Part shown: positions 12,488-23,782 of the stretch, piece after piece
Layout of the letters: the number at the start of each line of letters is the position of its first letter
Numbering within the stretch: the stretch's first letter is position 1
Origin: Salibacteraceae bacterium
Lineage (GTDB): Bacteria > Bacteroidota > Bacteroidia > Flavobacteriales_G > Salibacteraceae
Length of the DNA: 64,000 nucleotides
Direction: 5' to 3'
Assembly: GCA_018401875.1 (NCBI GenBank)
Contig: JAGYJZ010000002.1
Location: forward strand, 202,806 to 266,805
Notes under the pieces: model-generated
What the model was told of the DNA's origin: nothing
Seen by the model: only the letters and a program-made list of their open reading frames with translations
Databases searched by the model: none
Made by a program: the position numbers and the translations under genes

Positions 12488-12745
12488 TTATTTAGCTTTT
12501 TCTACAATCTCAACTAATCTCCAGCGCTTTCGCTTGCTGAGCGGACGAATCTCCATGATGCGAACTGAGTCACCAATTCCACATTCGTTCTTGTCATCGT
12601 GTGCCATAAACTTCTTAGACACATTCACGAATTTCCCGTATTTCGGGTGCATCGTTTTACGCGATACTGTAACCACGATAGACTTGTCCATCTTGTTACT
12701 GGTAACCACACCAATTCGCTCTTTTCTTAAATTTCTTTCTGACAT
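12488..12745 (-). CDS. rpsQ: 30S ribosomal protein S17
   Basis: [31 protein letters not shown]. Confidence 0.99.
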   Translation of the reverse strand: MSERNLRKERIGVVTSNKMDKSIVVTVSRKTMHPKYGKFVNVSKKFMAHDDKNECGIGDSVRIMEIRPLSKRKRWRLVEIVEKAK

Positions 12746-12751
12746 GATATC

Positions 12752-12952
12752 TTATTGTTGAGCTTCTTTAGACCTTTTAGTCAATTCGGTCAGAAGTCTT
12801 GAAACATCTTTTCTTTTCTCTTTCAAAACCATTGGATTTTCCAAAGGTGAAATTGCATGCTGCATTTTCAATTTTGACACGCTTTCTCTTTCATTAAGTA
12901 AAGCATCCTGAACTTCTTCAGTGGTCATTTCTCGTATTACTGATGACTTCAT
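12752..12952 (-). CDS. rpmC: 50S ribosomal protein L29
   Basis: REMTTEEVQDALLNERESVSKLKMQHAISPLENP. Confidence 0.97.
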   Translation of the reverse strand: MKSSVIREMTTEEVQDALLNERESVSKLKMQHAISPLENPMVLKEKRKDVSRLLTELTKRSKEAQQ

Positions 12953-12958
12953 GGCCTC

Positions 12959-13384
12959 TTAGTTATTTTCGGTATAATCTCTTCGAACAACAAACTTTGT
13001 TACCAGAGGAAGTTTCTGTGCAGCAAGTCTTAATGCTTCGCGTCCAACTTCTAGTGACACTCCTTCGATTTCAAAAAGAACTCTTCCTGGTTCAATTTTA
13101 GCAGCCCAATGGTCAAGAGCACCTTTACCCTTACCCATACGTACTTCTGCTGGTTTCTTCGTAATTGGCGTATCTGGAAATATTCTAATCCAAACCTGTC
13201 CTTCACGCTTCATGAAACGTGTAACAGCTATACGAGCAGCTTCAATTTGTCTTGAAGTCAAACGACCTGTATCCAATGATTTGATACCAAAAGTTCCAAA
13301 AGCCAATTGGTTTCCGCGTTGTGCGTTGCCCTTAATTCGGCCCTTTTGCTGCTTACGATATTTTGTTTTTCTAGGTGATAACAT
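12959..13384 (-). CDS. rplP: 50S ribosomal protein L16
   Basis: [35 protein letters not shown]. Confidence 0.99.
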   Translation of the reverse strand: MLSPRKTKYRKQQKGRIKGNAQRGNQLAFGTFGIKSLDTGRLTSRQIEAARIAVTRFMKREGQVWIRIFPDTPITKKPAEVRMGKGKGALDHWAAKIEPGRVLFEIEGVSLEVGREALRLAAQKLPLVTKFVVRRDYTENN

Positions 13385-13397
13385 CTCTCAAATCATT

Positions 13398-14150
13398 TTA
13401 TGAATTAGACTTCCTTCTTCCTCCGCCTCTTGGACCCGATGGCTTGCCACTTGGGTTGCCTCCGCCTCCTGTTCCTCCACCTTTATTTGGGGTACCAGAA
13501 CCAACAGTTGTGCTCAAATCTCTTTTACCGTATACTTCACCCTTACAAATCCAAACCTTTATGCCAATCTTACCATAGGTAGTTTGAGCTTCTGCCAGTG
13601 CGTAATCAATCTCAGCTCTAAAGGTGTGAAGCGGTGTTCTACCATCTTTGTATTGTTCGGTTCGTGCCATTTCAGCTCCGTTCAATCTTCCGCTCACCAT
13701 CACCTTAATTCCTTCAGCTCCCATTCTCATGGTTGAAGCGATCGACATCTTAGCAGCTCTTCTAAATGAAATTCTACCTTCGATTTGTCTGGCGATAGAA
13801 TCTGCAACGAGTTTGGCATCAAGCTCAGGACGCTTGATCTCGTAAATATTAATTTGAACTTCCTTTTTCGTAAGTTTCTTTAGTTCCTCTTTCAACTTAT
13901 CAACTTCCTGACCGCCTTTACCAATAATGATACCTGGACGTGCTGTATTGATTGTAACAGAAACAAGCTTTAATGTTCTTGCGATAACAATATGCGAAAC
14001 GCTAGCGTTCTTTAGACGGGCGTAAACATATTCGCGAATTTTGTGATCCTCGACCAACTTGTCAGCGAATTTCTTTCCACCATACCACTGAGAATCCCAT
14101 CCTCTGATGAAGCCCAGTCTGTTGCCGATTGGATTAGTTTTCTGTCCCAT
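13398..14150 (-). CDS. rpsC: 30S ribosomal protein S3 with Gly-rich C-terminal extension
   Basis: [27 protein letters not shown] motif [14 protein letters not shown]. Confidence 0.99.
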   Translation of the reverse strand: MGQKTNPIGNRLGFIRGWDSQWYGGKKFADKLVEDHKIREYVYARLKNASVSHIVIARTLKLVSVTINTARPGIIIGKGGQEVDKLKEELKKLTKKEVQINIYEIKRPELDAKLVADSIARQIEGRISFRRAAKMSIASTMRMGAEGIKVMVSGRLNGAEMARTEQYKDGRTPLHTFRAEIDYALAEAQTTYGKIGIKVWICKGEVYGKRDLSTTVGSGTPNKGGGTGGGGNPSGKPSGPRGGGRRKSNS

Positions 14151-14599
14151 TAAGCTACTGTTTCTTTTGTTTCTTTTGAAGTTTCTTTTTTGCTTGGTGC
14201 AGCAGCCTCTGTAGCGGCTCCCAAAACCAAAGTCACATGGTTCGAACGCTTGCGCACTCTGAACGCCCTGCCTTGTGGGGCTGGTTGAATTCTCTTCAAC
14301 ACACGACCTCCATCAACTGAGATTTCTTTTATAAAAAGATCTGCATCTTCCCAACGCTCTCCGGACTTCTGCTCGAAGTTTGAGATGGCTGAACGCAAAA
14401 GCTTTTCTAAATCTCGCGCAGCGTGCTTCTTTGTGAACTGTAATACTGCTGACGCTTTTGTAACATCCATTCCTCTCACCAAATCAGCGACTAGTCGCAT
14501 TTTACGTGGTGACGTAGGACAGTTACGAAGGCTCGCCATATATTGCGTTTTGCGCGCTTCGCGTATGTTAGTGGCCATATTAGACTTTCGACTCCCCAT
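14150..14599 (-). CDS. rplV: 50S ribosomal protein L22 with C-terminal extension
   Basis: [25 protein letters not shown]; exact start codon uncertain (several Met). Confidence 0.97.
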   Translation of the reverse strand: MGSRKSNMATNIREARKTQYMASLRNCPTSPRKMRLVADLVRGMDVTKASAVLQFTKKHAARDLEKLLRSAISNFEQKSGERWEDADLFIKEISVDGGRVLKRIQPAPQGRAFRVRKRSNHVTLVLGAATEAAAPSKKETSKETKETVA

Positions 14600-14611
14600 G
14601 ACTTATATCAA

Positions 14612-14887
14612 TTACTTTTTACCTTTTTTGCTACCTGAGTGACCACGGAAGTTCCTTGTAGGAGCAAACTCTCCCAACTTATGACCTACCATGTTCTCTG
14701 TTACAAAAACAGGAATGAATTTATTTCCATTATGCACAGCGATCGTCAACCCAACAAAATCTGGGGTGATCATCGATGCTCTGCTCCAAGTTTTGATCAC
14801 GCTCTTCTTATTAGCAGCTTGTGAATCATCAACTCTTTTTTGGAGCTTGTAGTGAACGAATGGCGGTTTTTTAAGTGATCTACTCAT
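14612..14887 (-). CDS. rpsS: 30S ribosomal protein S19
   Basis: [32 protein letters not shown]. Confidence 0.99.
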   Translation of the reverse strand: MSRSLKKPPFVHYKLQKRVDDSQAANKKSVIKTWSRASMITPDFVGLTIAVHNGNKFIPVFVTENMVGHKLGEFAPTRNFRGHSGSKKGKK

Positions 14888-14894
14888 GCCTTAA

Positions 14895-15719
14895 TTATTT
14901 CTTTCTTTTCTCTACGATAAACTTATTCGAAGACTTAGTCTTAGACCTTGTCTTATACCCTTTTGAAGGAAGACCTTTTCTTGATCTTGGATGCCCTCCT
15001 GAAGATCGGCCCTCACCACCACCCATTGGGTGATCTACTGGGTTCATTGCAACACCACGCACTCTTGGACGTCTACCTAACCATCTACTCTTACCAGCTT
15101 TTCCGCTTCTTTCCAACGAATGGTCAGAGTTAGAAACTGTGCCAACAGTTGCCATACATGTAAGTAAGACCATTCTTACTTCACCACTTGGCAATTTGAT
15201 AACTGCGTACTTACCTTCCTTTGCTGTCAACTGACCGTAAGTTCCAGCGCTTCTTGCCATCTTACCCCCTTGCCGAGGACTCAACTCAATGTTGTGAACG
15301 ATGGTACCCAAAGGCACTGTTTTTAAGTAAAGTGCATTTCCAATCTCTGGAGCTGCAGTTTCTCCACTAATAACTTGCTGTCCAACTTGAATTCCAGTAG
15401 GAGCAATAATGTATCTCTTTTCACCATCAGCGTATTCCAAAAGAGCAATTCGTGCATTTCGATTTGGATCATACTCTACAGTTTTCACTGTAGCAGCCAC
15501 ATCGTGCTTATCTCTTTTGAAGTCGATTACTCGGTATCTTCTTTTATGACCACCACCGCGATTACGCATGGTCATCTTTCCGGTATTATTTCTACCACCA
15601 GACTTCTTGATCGGAGCCAATAAACTTCTTTCCGGAGTGTCAGTTGTGACTACTTCGAATTTACTAACGACTTTGTGTCGTTGTCCTGGTGTTATTGGAT
15701 TTAACTTTCTTACTGCCAT
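14895..15719 (-). CDS. rplB: 50S ribosomal protein L2
   Basis: [38 protein letters not shown]. Confidence 0.99.
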   Translation of the reverse strand: MAVRKLNPITPGQRHKVVSKFEVVTTDTPERSLLAPIKKSGGRNNTGKMTMRNRGGGHKRRYRVIDFKRDKHDVAATVKTVEYDPNRNARIALLEYADGEKRYIIAPTGIQVGQQVISGETAAPEIGNALYLKTVPLGTIVHNIELSPRQGGKMARSAGTYGQLTAKEGKYAVIKLPSGEVRMVLLTCMATVGTVSNSDHSLERSGKAGKSRWLGRRPRVRGVAMNPVDHPMGGGEGRSSGGHPRSRKGLPSKGYKTRSKTKSSNKFIVEKRKK

Positions 15720-15732
15720 TACTCCTCAGTTC

Positions 15733-16023
15733 TTAAATGTTTGCGTAGAAATCAATTACATCTCCGTCAGCAACTGTTACGATTGCCTTCTTGAAGTGAT
15801 TCGTTCTTCCGTCTAAAATTGCAGACTTGGTGAATCTCTTCTTCGACTTACCTGCGTAAATCATCGTATTGATTGATGTAACAGATACGTTGTATTGTCC
15901 TTCAATCGCCTTACGGATTTCGATCTTATTTGCTTTGCGATTCACAATGAAACCGTACTGATTGCGCTTCTCGCTTAAATCAGTCATTTTTTCAGTGATC
16001 AGTGGCTTAATTAATACGCTCAT
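15733..16023 (-). CDS. rplW: 50S ribosomal protein L23
   Basis: IKPLITEKMTDLSEKRNQYGFIVNRKANK. Confidence 0.99.
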   Translation of the reverse strand: MSVLIKPLITEKMTDLSEKRNQYGFIVNRKANKIEIRKAIEGQYNVSVTSINTMIYAGKSKKRFTKSAILDGRTNHFKKAIVTVADGDVIDFYANI

Positions 16024-16025
16024 GT

Positions 16026-16655
16026 CTATTTACTTAAAACTTCATTGATCTTACCTAAAGCACTCTCACAAAACACCAACACATTGGCGTTCATGATATC
16101 GTATGTATTGAGATTCGCAGCAGTAACCACTTTGGCTTTGCTGATGTTTCTCGCACTCAACACTACATTTGAATTCACTTCTGAAGTGACAAATAGTGCT
16201 TTATTACCGACCAACTCAAGGTTCTTAATTAACGAAAGAAACTCTTTTGTTTTTGGCGACTCCATCGTAAGGTCTTCAAGAACTCTTACGTTCTTGTTTT
16301 GAGCCTTTAGTGAAAGAGCTGACATACGAGCTAATCTCTTTACTTTTTTATTCAATTTGAAACCATAATCTCTCGGTTCTGGTCCAAAAGCGCGACCTCC
16401 ACCAACAAACACTGGACTCTTTATGCTACCAGCTCTGGCGGTACCAGTTCCTTTCTGGCGCTTAATCTTTCTTGTAGAATATGAAACCTCAGCTCTTTGC
16501 TTTGACTTGTGCGTTCCTTGGCGCTGATTTGCCAGGTATAATTTCACATCAAGATAGATCGAATGCTCATTTGGTTCAACACCAAAGACATCTTTATCTA
16601 GCTTCACCTTTTTACCAGTTTCTTTGCCCGCTGTGTTCAGTACTGCTAATTCCAT
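16026..16655 (-). CDS. rplD: 50S ribosomal protein L4
   Basis: KSKQRAEVSYSTRKIKRQKGTGTARAGSIKSPVFVGGGRAFGP. Confidence 0.99.
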   Translation of the reverse strand: MELAVLNTAGKETGKKVKLDKDVFGVEPNEHSIYLDVKLYLANQRQGTHKSKQRAEVSYSTRKIKRQKGTGTARAGSIKSPVFVGGGRAFGPEPRDYGFKLNKKVKRLARMSALSLKAQNKNVRVLEDLTMESPKTKEFLSLIKNLELVGNKALFVTSEVNSNVVLSARNISKAKVVTAANLNTYDIMNANVLVFCESALGKINEVLSK

Positions 16656-17272
16656 TATTTCTCAATTATAACGTATGAACCTTTAGTTCCAGGAACAGCT
16701 CCTTTAACCAAAACCACATTCTTGTCTGCTAAAATCTTAACTATTTGTAGGTTGATCATTTTAACACGATCACCACCCATTCTTCCTGCCATGCGCATTC
16801 CTTTGAATACACGTGATGGTGTAGAACAAGCTCCAATAGAACCTGGGGCTCTAAGTCTGTTGTGCTGACCATGCGTAGCATCACCAACTCCTGCAAAACC
16901 GTGTCTCTTAACAACACCCTGGAAACCTTTTCCCTTAGATGTTCCTACAACGTCAACAAACTCACCTTCTTCGAAGATGCTTACGTCAACTGACTCACCA
17001 ATTTTCTGCTCACCAGACCAATCGCGAAACTCCATAACCTTTCTTTTTGGAGAGGTTTCAGCTTTTGCGAAATGGCCCATTTGACCTTTGGTAGAGTGCT
17101 TTTCTGATATATCATCAAATGACAACTGACACGCAGTGTAGCCATCTGTATCTTGCGTCTTAACCTGCGTCACAACGCAAGGTCCTGCTTCGATCACAGT
17201 ACAAGGAATGTTTTTACCGTCTTCGCTAAAAACGCTCGTCATTCCAACTTTTTTTCCAATTATTCCTAACAT
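16655..17272 (-). CDS. rplC: 50S ribosomal protein L3
   Basis: [57 protein letters not shown]. Confidence 0.99.
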   Translation of the reverse strand: MLGIIGKKVGMTSVFSEDGKNIPCTVIEAGPCVVTQVKTQDTDGYTACQLSFDDISEKHSTKGQMGHFAKAETSPKRKVMEFRDWSGEQKIGESVDVSIFEEGEFVDVVGTSKGKGFQGVVKRHGFAGVGDATHGQHNRLRAPGSIGACSTPSRVFKGMRMAGRMGGDRVKMINLQIVKILADKNVVLVKGAVPGTKGSYVIIEK

Positions 17273-17293
17273 AACTCTAAGCTTTTCTAGCGA

Positions 17294-17599
17294 TTACACT
17301 TTAATTTCAACATCAACACCACTTGGAAGCTCAAGGCCCATAAGTGCATCGATGGTTTTTGATGAACTACTGTAAATATCCATCAAACGCTTGTAGCTGG
17401 ATAATTGGAACTGCTCACGTGCCTTTTTATTTACGTGAGGAGATCTGAGTACCGTATAAATCTGCTTTTGCGTGGGCAGAGGAATCGGTCCACTTACAAC
17501 AGCTCCGGTAGTCTTCACTGTCTTCACGATCTTCTCAGCTGACTTGTCAACTAAGTTGTGGTCGTAGGACTTTAATTTGATTCTGATTCGTTGCGCCAT
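17294..17599 (-). CDS. rpsJ: 30S ribosomal protein S10
   Basis: [50 protein letters not shown]. Confidence 0.99.
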   Translation of the reverse strand: MAQRIRIKLKSYDHNLVDKSAEKIVKTVKTTGAVVSGPIPLPTQKQIYTVLRSPHVNKKAREQFQLSSYKRLMDIYSSSSKTIDALMGLELPSGVDVEIKV

Positions 17600-17612
17600 T
17601 CTTTCTTTACTA

Positions 17613-19721
17613 TTATGCTTTTTGTAAATTTCCTTTTACTTCTGCGATTACTGCATCAGCGATATTCTTAGGACACTCAGCGAAGTGAGAGAATTCCATA
17701 GTCGATGTTGCGCGACCTGATGACATCGTTCTCAATTGAGTTACGTATCCAAACATTTCTGATAAAGGCACTTTCGCTTTGATCACTTTTGCTCCAGCTC
17801 TGTCGCCCATACCTTCAACCATACCTCTTCTGCGGTTTAGGTCTCCTACGATGTCGCCCATATTCTCCTCTGGAGTTAATGCCTCGAGCTTCATAATAGG
17901 CTCAAGAATTACTGGGTTGCACATAGGAAGCGCATTTCGATAAGCCATCTTAGCAGCCAATTCAAACGACAATTGATCCGAGTCAACTGCGTGGAATGAA
18001 CCGTCTAATAGCGTTACTTTCAAGTTATCCATTTGATAACCTGCTAGAACTCCATTTTTCATTGCTTCTCTGAATCCTTTCTCTACAGAAGGGATAAATT
18101 CCTTTGGAACGTTACCACCTTTCACCGCACTCTCAAAGATCAACCCTGGCTTTTCAGCATCCCCTGGCTCAATCTTAATTACGATGTCAGCGAACTTACC
18201 ACGTCCTCCTGATTGCTTCTTAAACACCTCGCGATGCTGAGTAGAACCAGTAATGGATTCTTTATAGTTTACTTGAGGAGCACCTTGGTTAGCCTCAACT
18301 TTAAATTCTCTTCTTAAACGGTCAACAATAATATCGAGGTGAAGCTCACCCATTCCGCTAATCACGGTTTGACCCGTCTCTTCATCGGTCTTCACTTGGA
18401 ATGTTGGATCCTCTTCAGCCAATTTAGCCAAAGCCATACCCAATTTATCAACGTCAGCTTGAGTTTTTGGCTCGATTGCTAATCCGATAACCGGTTCTGG
18501 GAAATCCATAGATTCGAGAACGATTGGGTGCTTTTCATCACAAAGCGTATCTCCCGTTTTAATATCCTTGAAACCAACTAATGCTGCGATGTCACCACAC
18601 GCCAATTCTGGGATTTGGTTTTGCTTGTTCGCGTGCATTTGGAAAATTCGAGAAATTCTTTCTTTGTTGCCTGATCGAGTGTTCAACACATAAGACCCCG
18701 CGTCAAGTTTACCTGAATAAGCGCGTGTAAAGCACAAACGACCAACAAATGGATCTGTTGCGATTTTGAAAGCCAAGGCCGCGAAAGGCTCATCCAATGA
18801 TGGCTTTCTTTTTTCTTCCTTATCAGTTTTTGGATTCACGCCAATGATGGCTTCGGTATCCATTGGCGAAGGAAGAATCTCCATTACCATGTCAAGCATT
18901 GCTTGAACTCCTTTATTTTTGAATGCTGAACCACACATCATCGGAACAACTTTTCCTGAAATGGTTGCTTCGCGCAGTGCATCAAGAATTTCACGCTCGG
19001 TAAGCGATTCTGGATCCTCGAAATATTTCTCCATCAAAGTATCGTTGAACTCCGCAACAGCTTCTAACAACTTCTCTCTGTATTCTTTAGCTTCTTCAAT
19101 AATGTCGGCAGGAATTTCAACTTCGCTAAAAGTCATTCCTTGATCATCTTCATTCCAAACAATACCCTTAAAGTTGATTAAATCAACAACACCTTTAAAA
19201 TTCTCTTCGTTACCAATCGGAATTTGAAGAGGAAGCGCATGGCTGCCTAACATCTCTTTCACCTGACGGCAAACATTCAAAAAGTCTGAACCTTGACGGT
19301 CCATTTTGTTTACAAACCCGATGCGAGGAACGTTATAATTGTTGGCCAATCTCCAATTCGTTTCAGATTGAGGTTCAACACCGTCAACGGCACTAAACAA
19401 AAACACCAAGCCATCTAAAACTCTTAGCGAACGATTTACCTCAACAGTAAAGTCAACGTGACCAGGAGTATCAATGATGTTAACGTGGTATTTATCGCCA
19501 CGGTAGTTCCAATTCAATGTTGTTGCAGCGGAAGTAATCGTAATTCCTCGCTCCTGCTCTTGCTCCATCCAGTCCATTGTAGCAGCACCATCGTGCACCT
19601 CTCCAATTTTGTGGCTCACTCCACCGTAATAAAGGATACGCTCGGTAGTCGTGGTCTTGCCTGCATCGATGTGAGCAGCGATGCCAATGTTTCTCGTGTA
19701 TGTTAAATCTCTTCTTGCCAT
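17613..19721 (-). CDS. fusA: elongation factor G
   Basis: [36 protein letters not shown]. Confidence 0.99.
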   Translation of the reverse strand: MARRDLTYTRNIGIAAHIDAGKTTTTERILYYGGVSHKIGEVHDGAATMDWMEQEQERGITITSAATTLNWNYRGDKYHVNIIDTPGHVDFTVEVNRSLRVLDGLVFLFSAVDGVEPQSETNWRLANNYNVPRIGFVNKMDRQGSDFLNVCRQVKEMLGSHALPLQIPIGNEENFKGVVDLINFKGIVWNEDDQGMTFSEVEIPADIIEEAKEYREKLLEAVAEFNDTLMEKYFEDPESLTEREILDALREATISGKVVPMMCGSAFKNKGVQAMLDMVMEILPSPMDTEAIIGVNPKTDKEEKRKPSLDEPFAALAFKIATDPFVGRLCFTRAYSGKLDAGSYVLNTRSGNKERISRIFQMHANKQNQIPELACGDIAALVGFKDIKTGDTLCDEKHPIVLESMDFPEPVIGLAIEPKTQADVDKLGMALAKLAEEDPTFQVKTDEETGQTVISGMGELHLDIIVDRLRREFKVEANQGAPQVNYKESITGSTQHREVFKKQSGGRGKFADIVIKIEPGDAEKPGLIFESAVKGGNVPKEFIPSVEKGFREAMKNGVLAGYQMDNLKVTLLDGSFHAVDSDQLSFELAAKMAYRNALPMCNPVILEPIMKLEALTPEENMGDIVGDLNRRRGMVEGMGDRAGAKVIKAKVPLSEMFGYVTQLRTMSSGRATSTMEFSHFAECPKNIADAVIAEVKGNLQKA

Positions 19722-19741
19722 GTCAATTCAGCGTAACCAAA

Positions 19742-20209
19742 TTAAAATCTATAATGTGCAAACGCCTTGTTTGCCTCAGCCATTCTGTGTGTATCTTCTT
19801 TCTTTTTGAAGGCGGCACCTTCTTCTTTTGAAGCTGCTATTGACTCATCCGCCAATTTCTCACCCATACTTTTACCGTTTCTCTTGGTTGAGTATTGGAT
19901 CAGCCACTTCATGCCTTGACTCAATTTTCTTGAGTTTCTAATTTCTTGAGGAATTTGAAACGTTGCTCCTCCAACTCTGCGGCTTCTCACCTCAACTTGT
20001 GGAGTTACATTTTCCAATCCTTTTTTCCACGTTTCCAAAGGATCTTCAATTCCTTTGGCCGCCATTTTATCCATGGCTTCGTAGAAAATATTGTAAGCAG
20101 TACTTTTCTTTCCGTCCTGCATTAGGTTGTTCACAAACTTAGACACCAACTCACTTTTGTAACGTGGGTCTGGAACAATGATTCGATCTTTAGCTCTTCC
20201 TTTTCTCAT
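19742..20209 (-). CDS. rpsG: 30S ribosomal protein S7
   Basis: [36 protein letters not shown]. Confidence 0.99.
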   Translation of the reverse strand: MRKGRAKDRIIVPDPRYKSELVSKFVNNLMQDGKKSTAYNIFYEAMDKMAAKGIEDPLETWKKGLENVTPQVEVRSRRVGGATFQIPQEIRNSRKLSQGMKWLIQYSTKRNGKSMGEKLADESIAASKEEGAAFKKKEDTHRMAEANKAFAHYRF

Positions 20210-20218
20210 GCTCGAGAA

Positions 20219-20593
20219 TTATTTCTTTGGACGCTTAGCGCCATATTTTGAACGTCTTTGCTTTCTTCCTTCGACACCTGCAGTGTCTAATGCCCCGCGA
20301 ACAACGTGGTAACGAACACCCGGCAGATCTTTAACCCTACCACCTCTCACCAACACTATCGAGTGCTCTTGAAGGTTGTGACCTTCTCCTGGTATGTAGG
20401 CATTCACTTCGTTTTGATTGGTCAACCTTACCCTTGCAACTTTACGCATCGCTGAGTTTGGCTTCTTCGGTGTAGTGGTGTACACTCGCACACATACTCC
20501 TCGTCTTTGCGGACATGAAGTCAACGCAGCCGATTTGCTGGTTTTCTTCATAGTCTGACGACCTTTTCTTACTAATTGTGATATCGTTGGCAT
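20219..20593 (-). CDS. rpsL: 30S ribosomal protein S12
   Basis: [59 protein letters not shown]. Confidence 0.99.
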   Translation of the reverse strand: MPTISQLVRKGRQTMKKTSKSAALTSCPQRRGVCVRVYTTTPKKPNSAMRKVARVRLTNQNEVNAYIPGEGHNLQEHSIVLVRGGRVKDLPGVRYHVVRGALDTAGVEGRKQRRSKYGAKRPKK

Positions 20594-20653
20594 TCGCTAT
20601 ATATCTATTTTCTGAGCATTAAAGACAATATTTCCCCACTAAAAAAGGGGGCG

Positions 20654-20683
20654 CAAAGGTACACGATTAAATCTTATTCACAA
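20654..20683 (-). promoter_or_regulatory. Bacteroidota-type sigmaA promoter of the ribosomal super-operon
   Basis: Minus strand TTG (20681-20683) - N19 - TACCTTTG (20654-20661) matches TTG-N17-23-TAnnTTTG; 60 nt upstream of rpsL. Confidence 0.75.
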
Positions 20684-20833
20684 TATGGGTCTGATTATTT
20701 TTTTTCCTCACCCCGCAATTCTTAACATTGAAAACTCAAAATCCGTTTGTTAGCAAGGGATCTGAGTATATTTTTTTTCTCATTGTTGATAAAAATGAAG
20801 CCCTTTTTCAACCATCATGATAAAGTCTAAGGG

Positions 20834-20841
20834 TAACTTTG
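20834..20841 (+). promoter_or_regulatory. possible -7 element (TAACTTTG) for the UvrD-family helicase
   Basis: Exact TAnnTTTG 30 nt upstream of the start codon; no well-spaced TTG seen. Confidence 0.4.
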
Positions 20842-20870
20842 ATAATTCTTTATCCTTATAAATTGTTTCA

Positions 20871-23141
20871 ATGTCCTATTTAGATCAGCTCAATGACGTC
20901 CAACGACAAGCAGCTACTTACGTTGACGGCCCGGTTATGGTGCTTGCGGGTGCAGGGTCAGGAAAGACGCGGGTTCTTACCTTCAGAATAGCACACCTTA
21001 TTGATAGTGGCGCTGACCCTTATAACATTCTCGCTCTGACCTTTACCAACAAGGCTGCTAGAGAAATGAAAAACCGAATTAGTGAGATAGTTGGTGAAGG
21101 CAATGCCAAGGCGCTATGGATGGGGACATTCCACTCGGTATTTGCCAAAATACTTCGCTACGAAGCTGAAAAAATTGGATACCCCAGCAACTTCACCATT
21201 TATGACAGTGACGACTCTAAAAGCCTGATTCGGACAATCATTAAAGAAATGAACTTGGACGACAAAGTGTATAAACCACAACTTGTACAACGCAGAATTT
21301 CTTCGGCCAAAAACGGTTTAATCAGCGCTACTGAGTATCAAAATGACACCATCATTTACAACGATGACTTGCAAGCGAAAAAGCCATTGCTCGGGAAAAT
21401 ATATGGTACATACGAAAAGCGCTGTTTTAAGGCTAGTGCCATGGATTTTGACGACTTACTTTACAAAACCAACATCTTACTAAAAAACCACACAGACGTT
21501 CTATTGAAGTATCAAACTAAATTTCGATACATACTTGTAGACGAGTTTCAAGACACCAATTTTGCGCAGAGCAACATCTTGAAAATGCTCGCTGCGCGGC
21601 ACGAAAACATCTGTGTAGTGGGCGATGATGCTCAAAGTATCTATGCCTTCAGAGGTGCTAACATCCAAAACATCCTTCAATTTAAAAGTCTTTATCCTGA
21701 CGTTGCAGTATTCAAATTGGAGCAGAATTATCGTTCTACAAAAACAATCGTGGCTGCGGCAAACCAAGTCATCGAGAATAATAAGGAGCAACTAAAAAAA
21801 GATGTTTGGACCTCAAACCAAACAGGTGAGTCGATAAAATTGATAAAATGTTTAAGCGAATCGGAAGAAGGGTCGTTCATAGCGAGTGAAATTCTAGACA
21901 CGAAAGATAATCAAGGCGCTACTGAAGATGATTTCGCAATACTTTACAGGACCAATGCACAGTCACGAGCCATTGAAGAAGCCCTGAGGCGTAAAAACAT
22001 CAAGTACAGGATTTATGGCGGATTGAGCTTCTATCAGCGCAAGGAAATTAAAGACTTGTTAGCATATTTCAAGTTGTGCTCCAATCCAAACGATGAAGAA
22101 GCCTTTAAACGCGTTCTAAATTACCCAGCACGAGGAATAGGAAAGACAACCGAAAGTAAAATTTTGATGGCTGCCTCGGAAGAAGGCAAATCACCCATGG
22201 CGATTATCAATAATTTAAACGAGGCACATCTTCCTATAAATGGCGCAACAAAAAATAAAATTATTGAGTTCGTCCATCTCATACGCAGCTTTCAAAACAT
22301 CTCGATCGAAAAGGACGCCTACGAAACTGCACAACATATTGCCTCTGCCACAGGTATCTTAAAAGAGTTCTACGCTGACCGAACACCCGAAGGAATTAGC
22401 CGATACGAAAACGTGCAAGAACTGCTTTCAGCCATCAAAGAATTCACAGAAATTGAGCTCACTGAAGAAGAAAAAACGGCCGATAATCCAAGATCTTTAA
22501 GCGTGTTTTTGGAAGAGGTTTCACTGCTGACAGATACCGATGTAAAAGACAATAAAGATGATGAAAGTCCGAAGGTCTCAATGATGACTATTCATTCAGC
22601 CAAGGGCTTGGAATTTCCATATGTTTTTATCGCAGGTCTTGAGGAAGACCTGTTCCCTTCTCAAATGAGTGTAAGCTCAAGAAGCGACCTTGAAGAAGAG
22701 CGCAGATTGTTTTATGTTGCCCTGACGCGCGCAGAGAAAAAAGCCATATTGTCGTTTGCCGCAACTCGTTTTAAGTATGGCAACATTCAATACAACGAAC
22801 CGAGCAGGTTCATTTCTGAAATCAATCAAGACCTAATTGATTCGCCATCGATTCAAAAAATTGAGAAAAGAGAATTAATTTCTAAAAAGAATTATGTCCT
22901 GGCAAATCATGCCGTTCGAAAGAAATTAGTCAAACCTTCGGAAAGCTCTGGAAGCCCCGTATCTGAACAAGAAATGAGCCAATTAAGCATTGGAACAAAA
23001 GTGATTCACGAGCGTTTCGGAAAGGGTGAAATAACCGGATTAGAAGGTGAAATTCCGAACAGAAAAGCAACAGTCGAATTTCAAAACATTGGTAAGAAGC
23101 AACTTTTGCTCAAATTTGCCAAGCTACAAATCCTAAAATAG
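20871..23141 (+). CDS. UvrD/PcrA-family superfamily 1 ATP-dependent DNA helicase
   Basis: AGAGSGKTRVLTFRI, VDEFQDTN, MTIHSAKGLEFPYVF, YVALTRAEK motifs. Confidence 0.97.
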   Translation: MSYLDQLNDVQRQAATYVDGPVMVLAGAGSGKTRVLTFRIAHLIDSGADPYNILALTFTNKAAREMKNRISEIVGEGNAKALWMGTFHSVFAKILRYEAEKIGYPSNFTIYDSDDSKSLIRTIIKEMNLDDKVYKPQLVQRRISSAKNGLISATEYQNDTIIYNDDLQAKKPLLGKIYGTYEKRCFKASAMDFDDLLYKTNILLKNHTDVLLKYQTKFRYILVDEFQDTNFAQSNILKMLAARHENICVVGDDAQSIYAFRGANIQNILQFKSLYPDVAVFKLEQNYRSTKTIVAAANQVIENNKEQLKKDVWTSNQTGESIKLIKCLSESEEGSFIASEILDTKDNQGATEDDFAILYRTNAQSRAIEEALRRKNIKYRIYGGLSFYQRKEIKDLLAYFKLCSNPNDEEAFKRVLNYPARGIGKTTESKILMAASEEGKSPMAIINNLNEAHLPINGATKNKIIEFVHLIRSFQNISIEKDAYETAQHIASATGILKEFYADRTPEGISRYENVQELLSAIKEFTEIELTEEEKTADNPRSLSVFLEEVSLLTDTDVKDNKDDESPKVSMMTIHSAKGLEFPYVFIAGLEEDLFPSQMSVSSRSDLEEERRLFYVALTRAEKKAILSFAATRFKYGNIQYNEPSRFISEINQDLIDSPSIQKIEKRELISKKNYVLANHAVRKKLVKPSESSGSPVSEQEMSQLSIGTKVIHERFGKGEITGLEGEIPNRKATVEFQNIGKKQLLLKFAKLQILK

Positions 23142-23160
23142 GACGCGAGAAATACAAGAA

Positions 23161-23778
23161 ATGGAATACAACACACAAAGAAAACCGCTGGCACTGGCCG
23201 AATACGGAAGGTATGTTCAAGAAATGATGGAACATGCGATGACCCTTGAAAACAAGGATGAAAGAAACAAAGCCGCTAAGGCCATAATACAATTAATGAC
23301 TGTCATGAATCCTTCTTACAAAGGAAATGACGAATTAGAGCATAAGCTTTGGGACGACCTTCACGTGATGTCTAACTACAAGTTAGATATTGACTCCCCT
23401 TATCCCAATCCTGAACCTGTAGAAAATGTTGTTGCCGAAAAAATAGAGTACCCGAAAGGTGATTTCAAATTTCGTCACTACGGAAAGTCGATCGAAAACC
23501 TTATTGAGGTTGCAGTTGCTATCGAAAACAAAGAAGAGCAACAGGCGCTCACGCAGCTCATTGCTAACCTAATGAAGCGCAGCTACCTCAACTATAATAG
23601 AGATTCGGTGAACGAAGAAATGATCATTGATCAATTAAAAGAAATGTCTGATGGCAAACTGAAGTTAGATGACAATTTCAGGTTCCAACACACGAACGAC
23701 ATTTTAGGAAGCCAACCACGAAAAACAAGCAAAACAACCAGTAAAGCGCGTTCAAAGCGCAAGTGGAAAAAGCAATAA
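23161..23778 (+). CDS. DUF4290 family protein
   Basis: MEYNTQRKPLALAEYGRYVQEMMEHAMTLENKDERN resembles the Bacteroidota DUF4290 family; directly upstream of murA. Confidence 0.8.
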   Translation: MEYNTQRKPLALAEYGRYVQEMMEHAMTLENKDERNKAAKAIIQLMTVMNPSYKGNDELEHKLWDDLHVMSNYKLDIDSPYPNPEPVENVVAEKIEYPKGDFKFRHYGKSIENLIEVAVAIENKEEQQALTQLIANLMKRSYLNYNRDSVNEEMIIDQLKEMSDGKLKLDDNFRFQHTNDILGSQPRKTSKTTSKARSKRKWKKQ

Positions 23779-23782
23779 TACA

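Noticed and set aside
12264-12761. 165-aa plus-strand ORF opposite rplN/rpsQ
   Set aside because: Spurious antisense ORF spanning two conserved ribosomal genes
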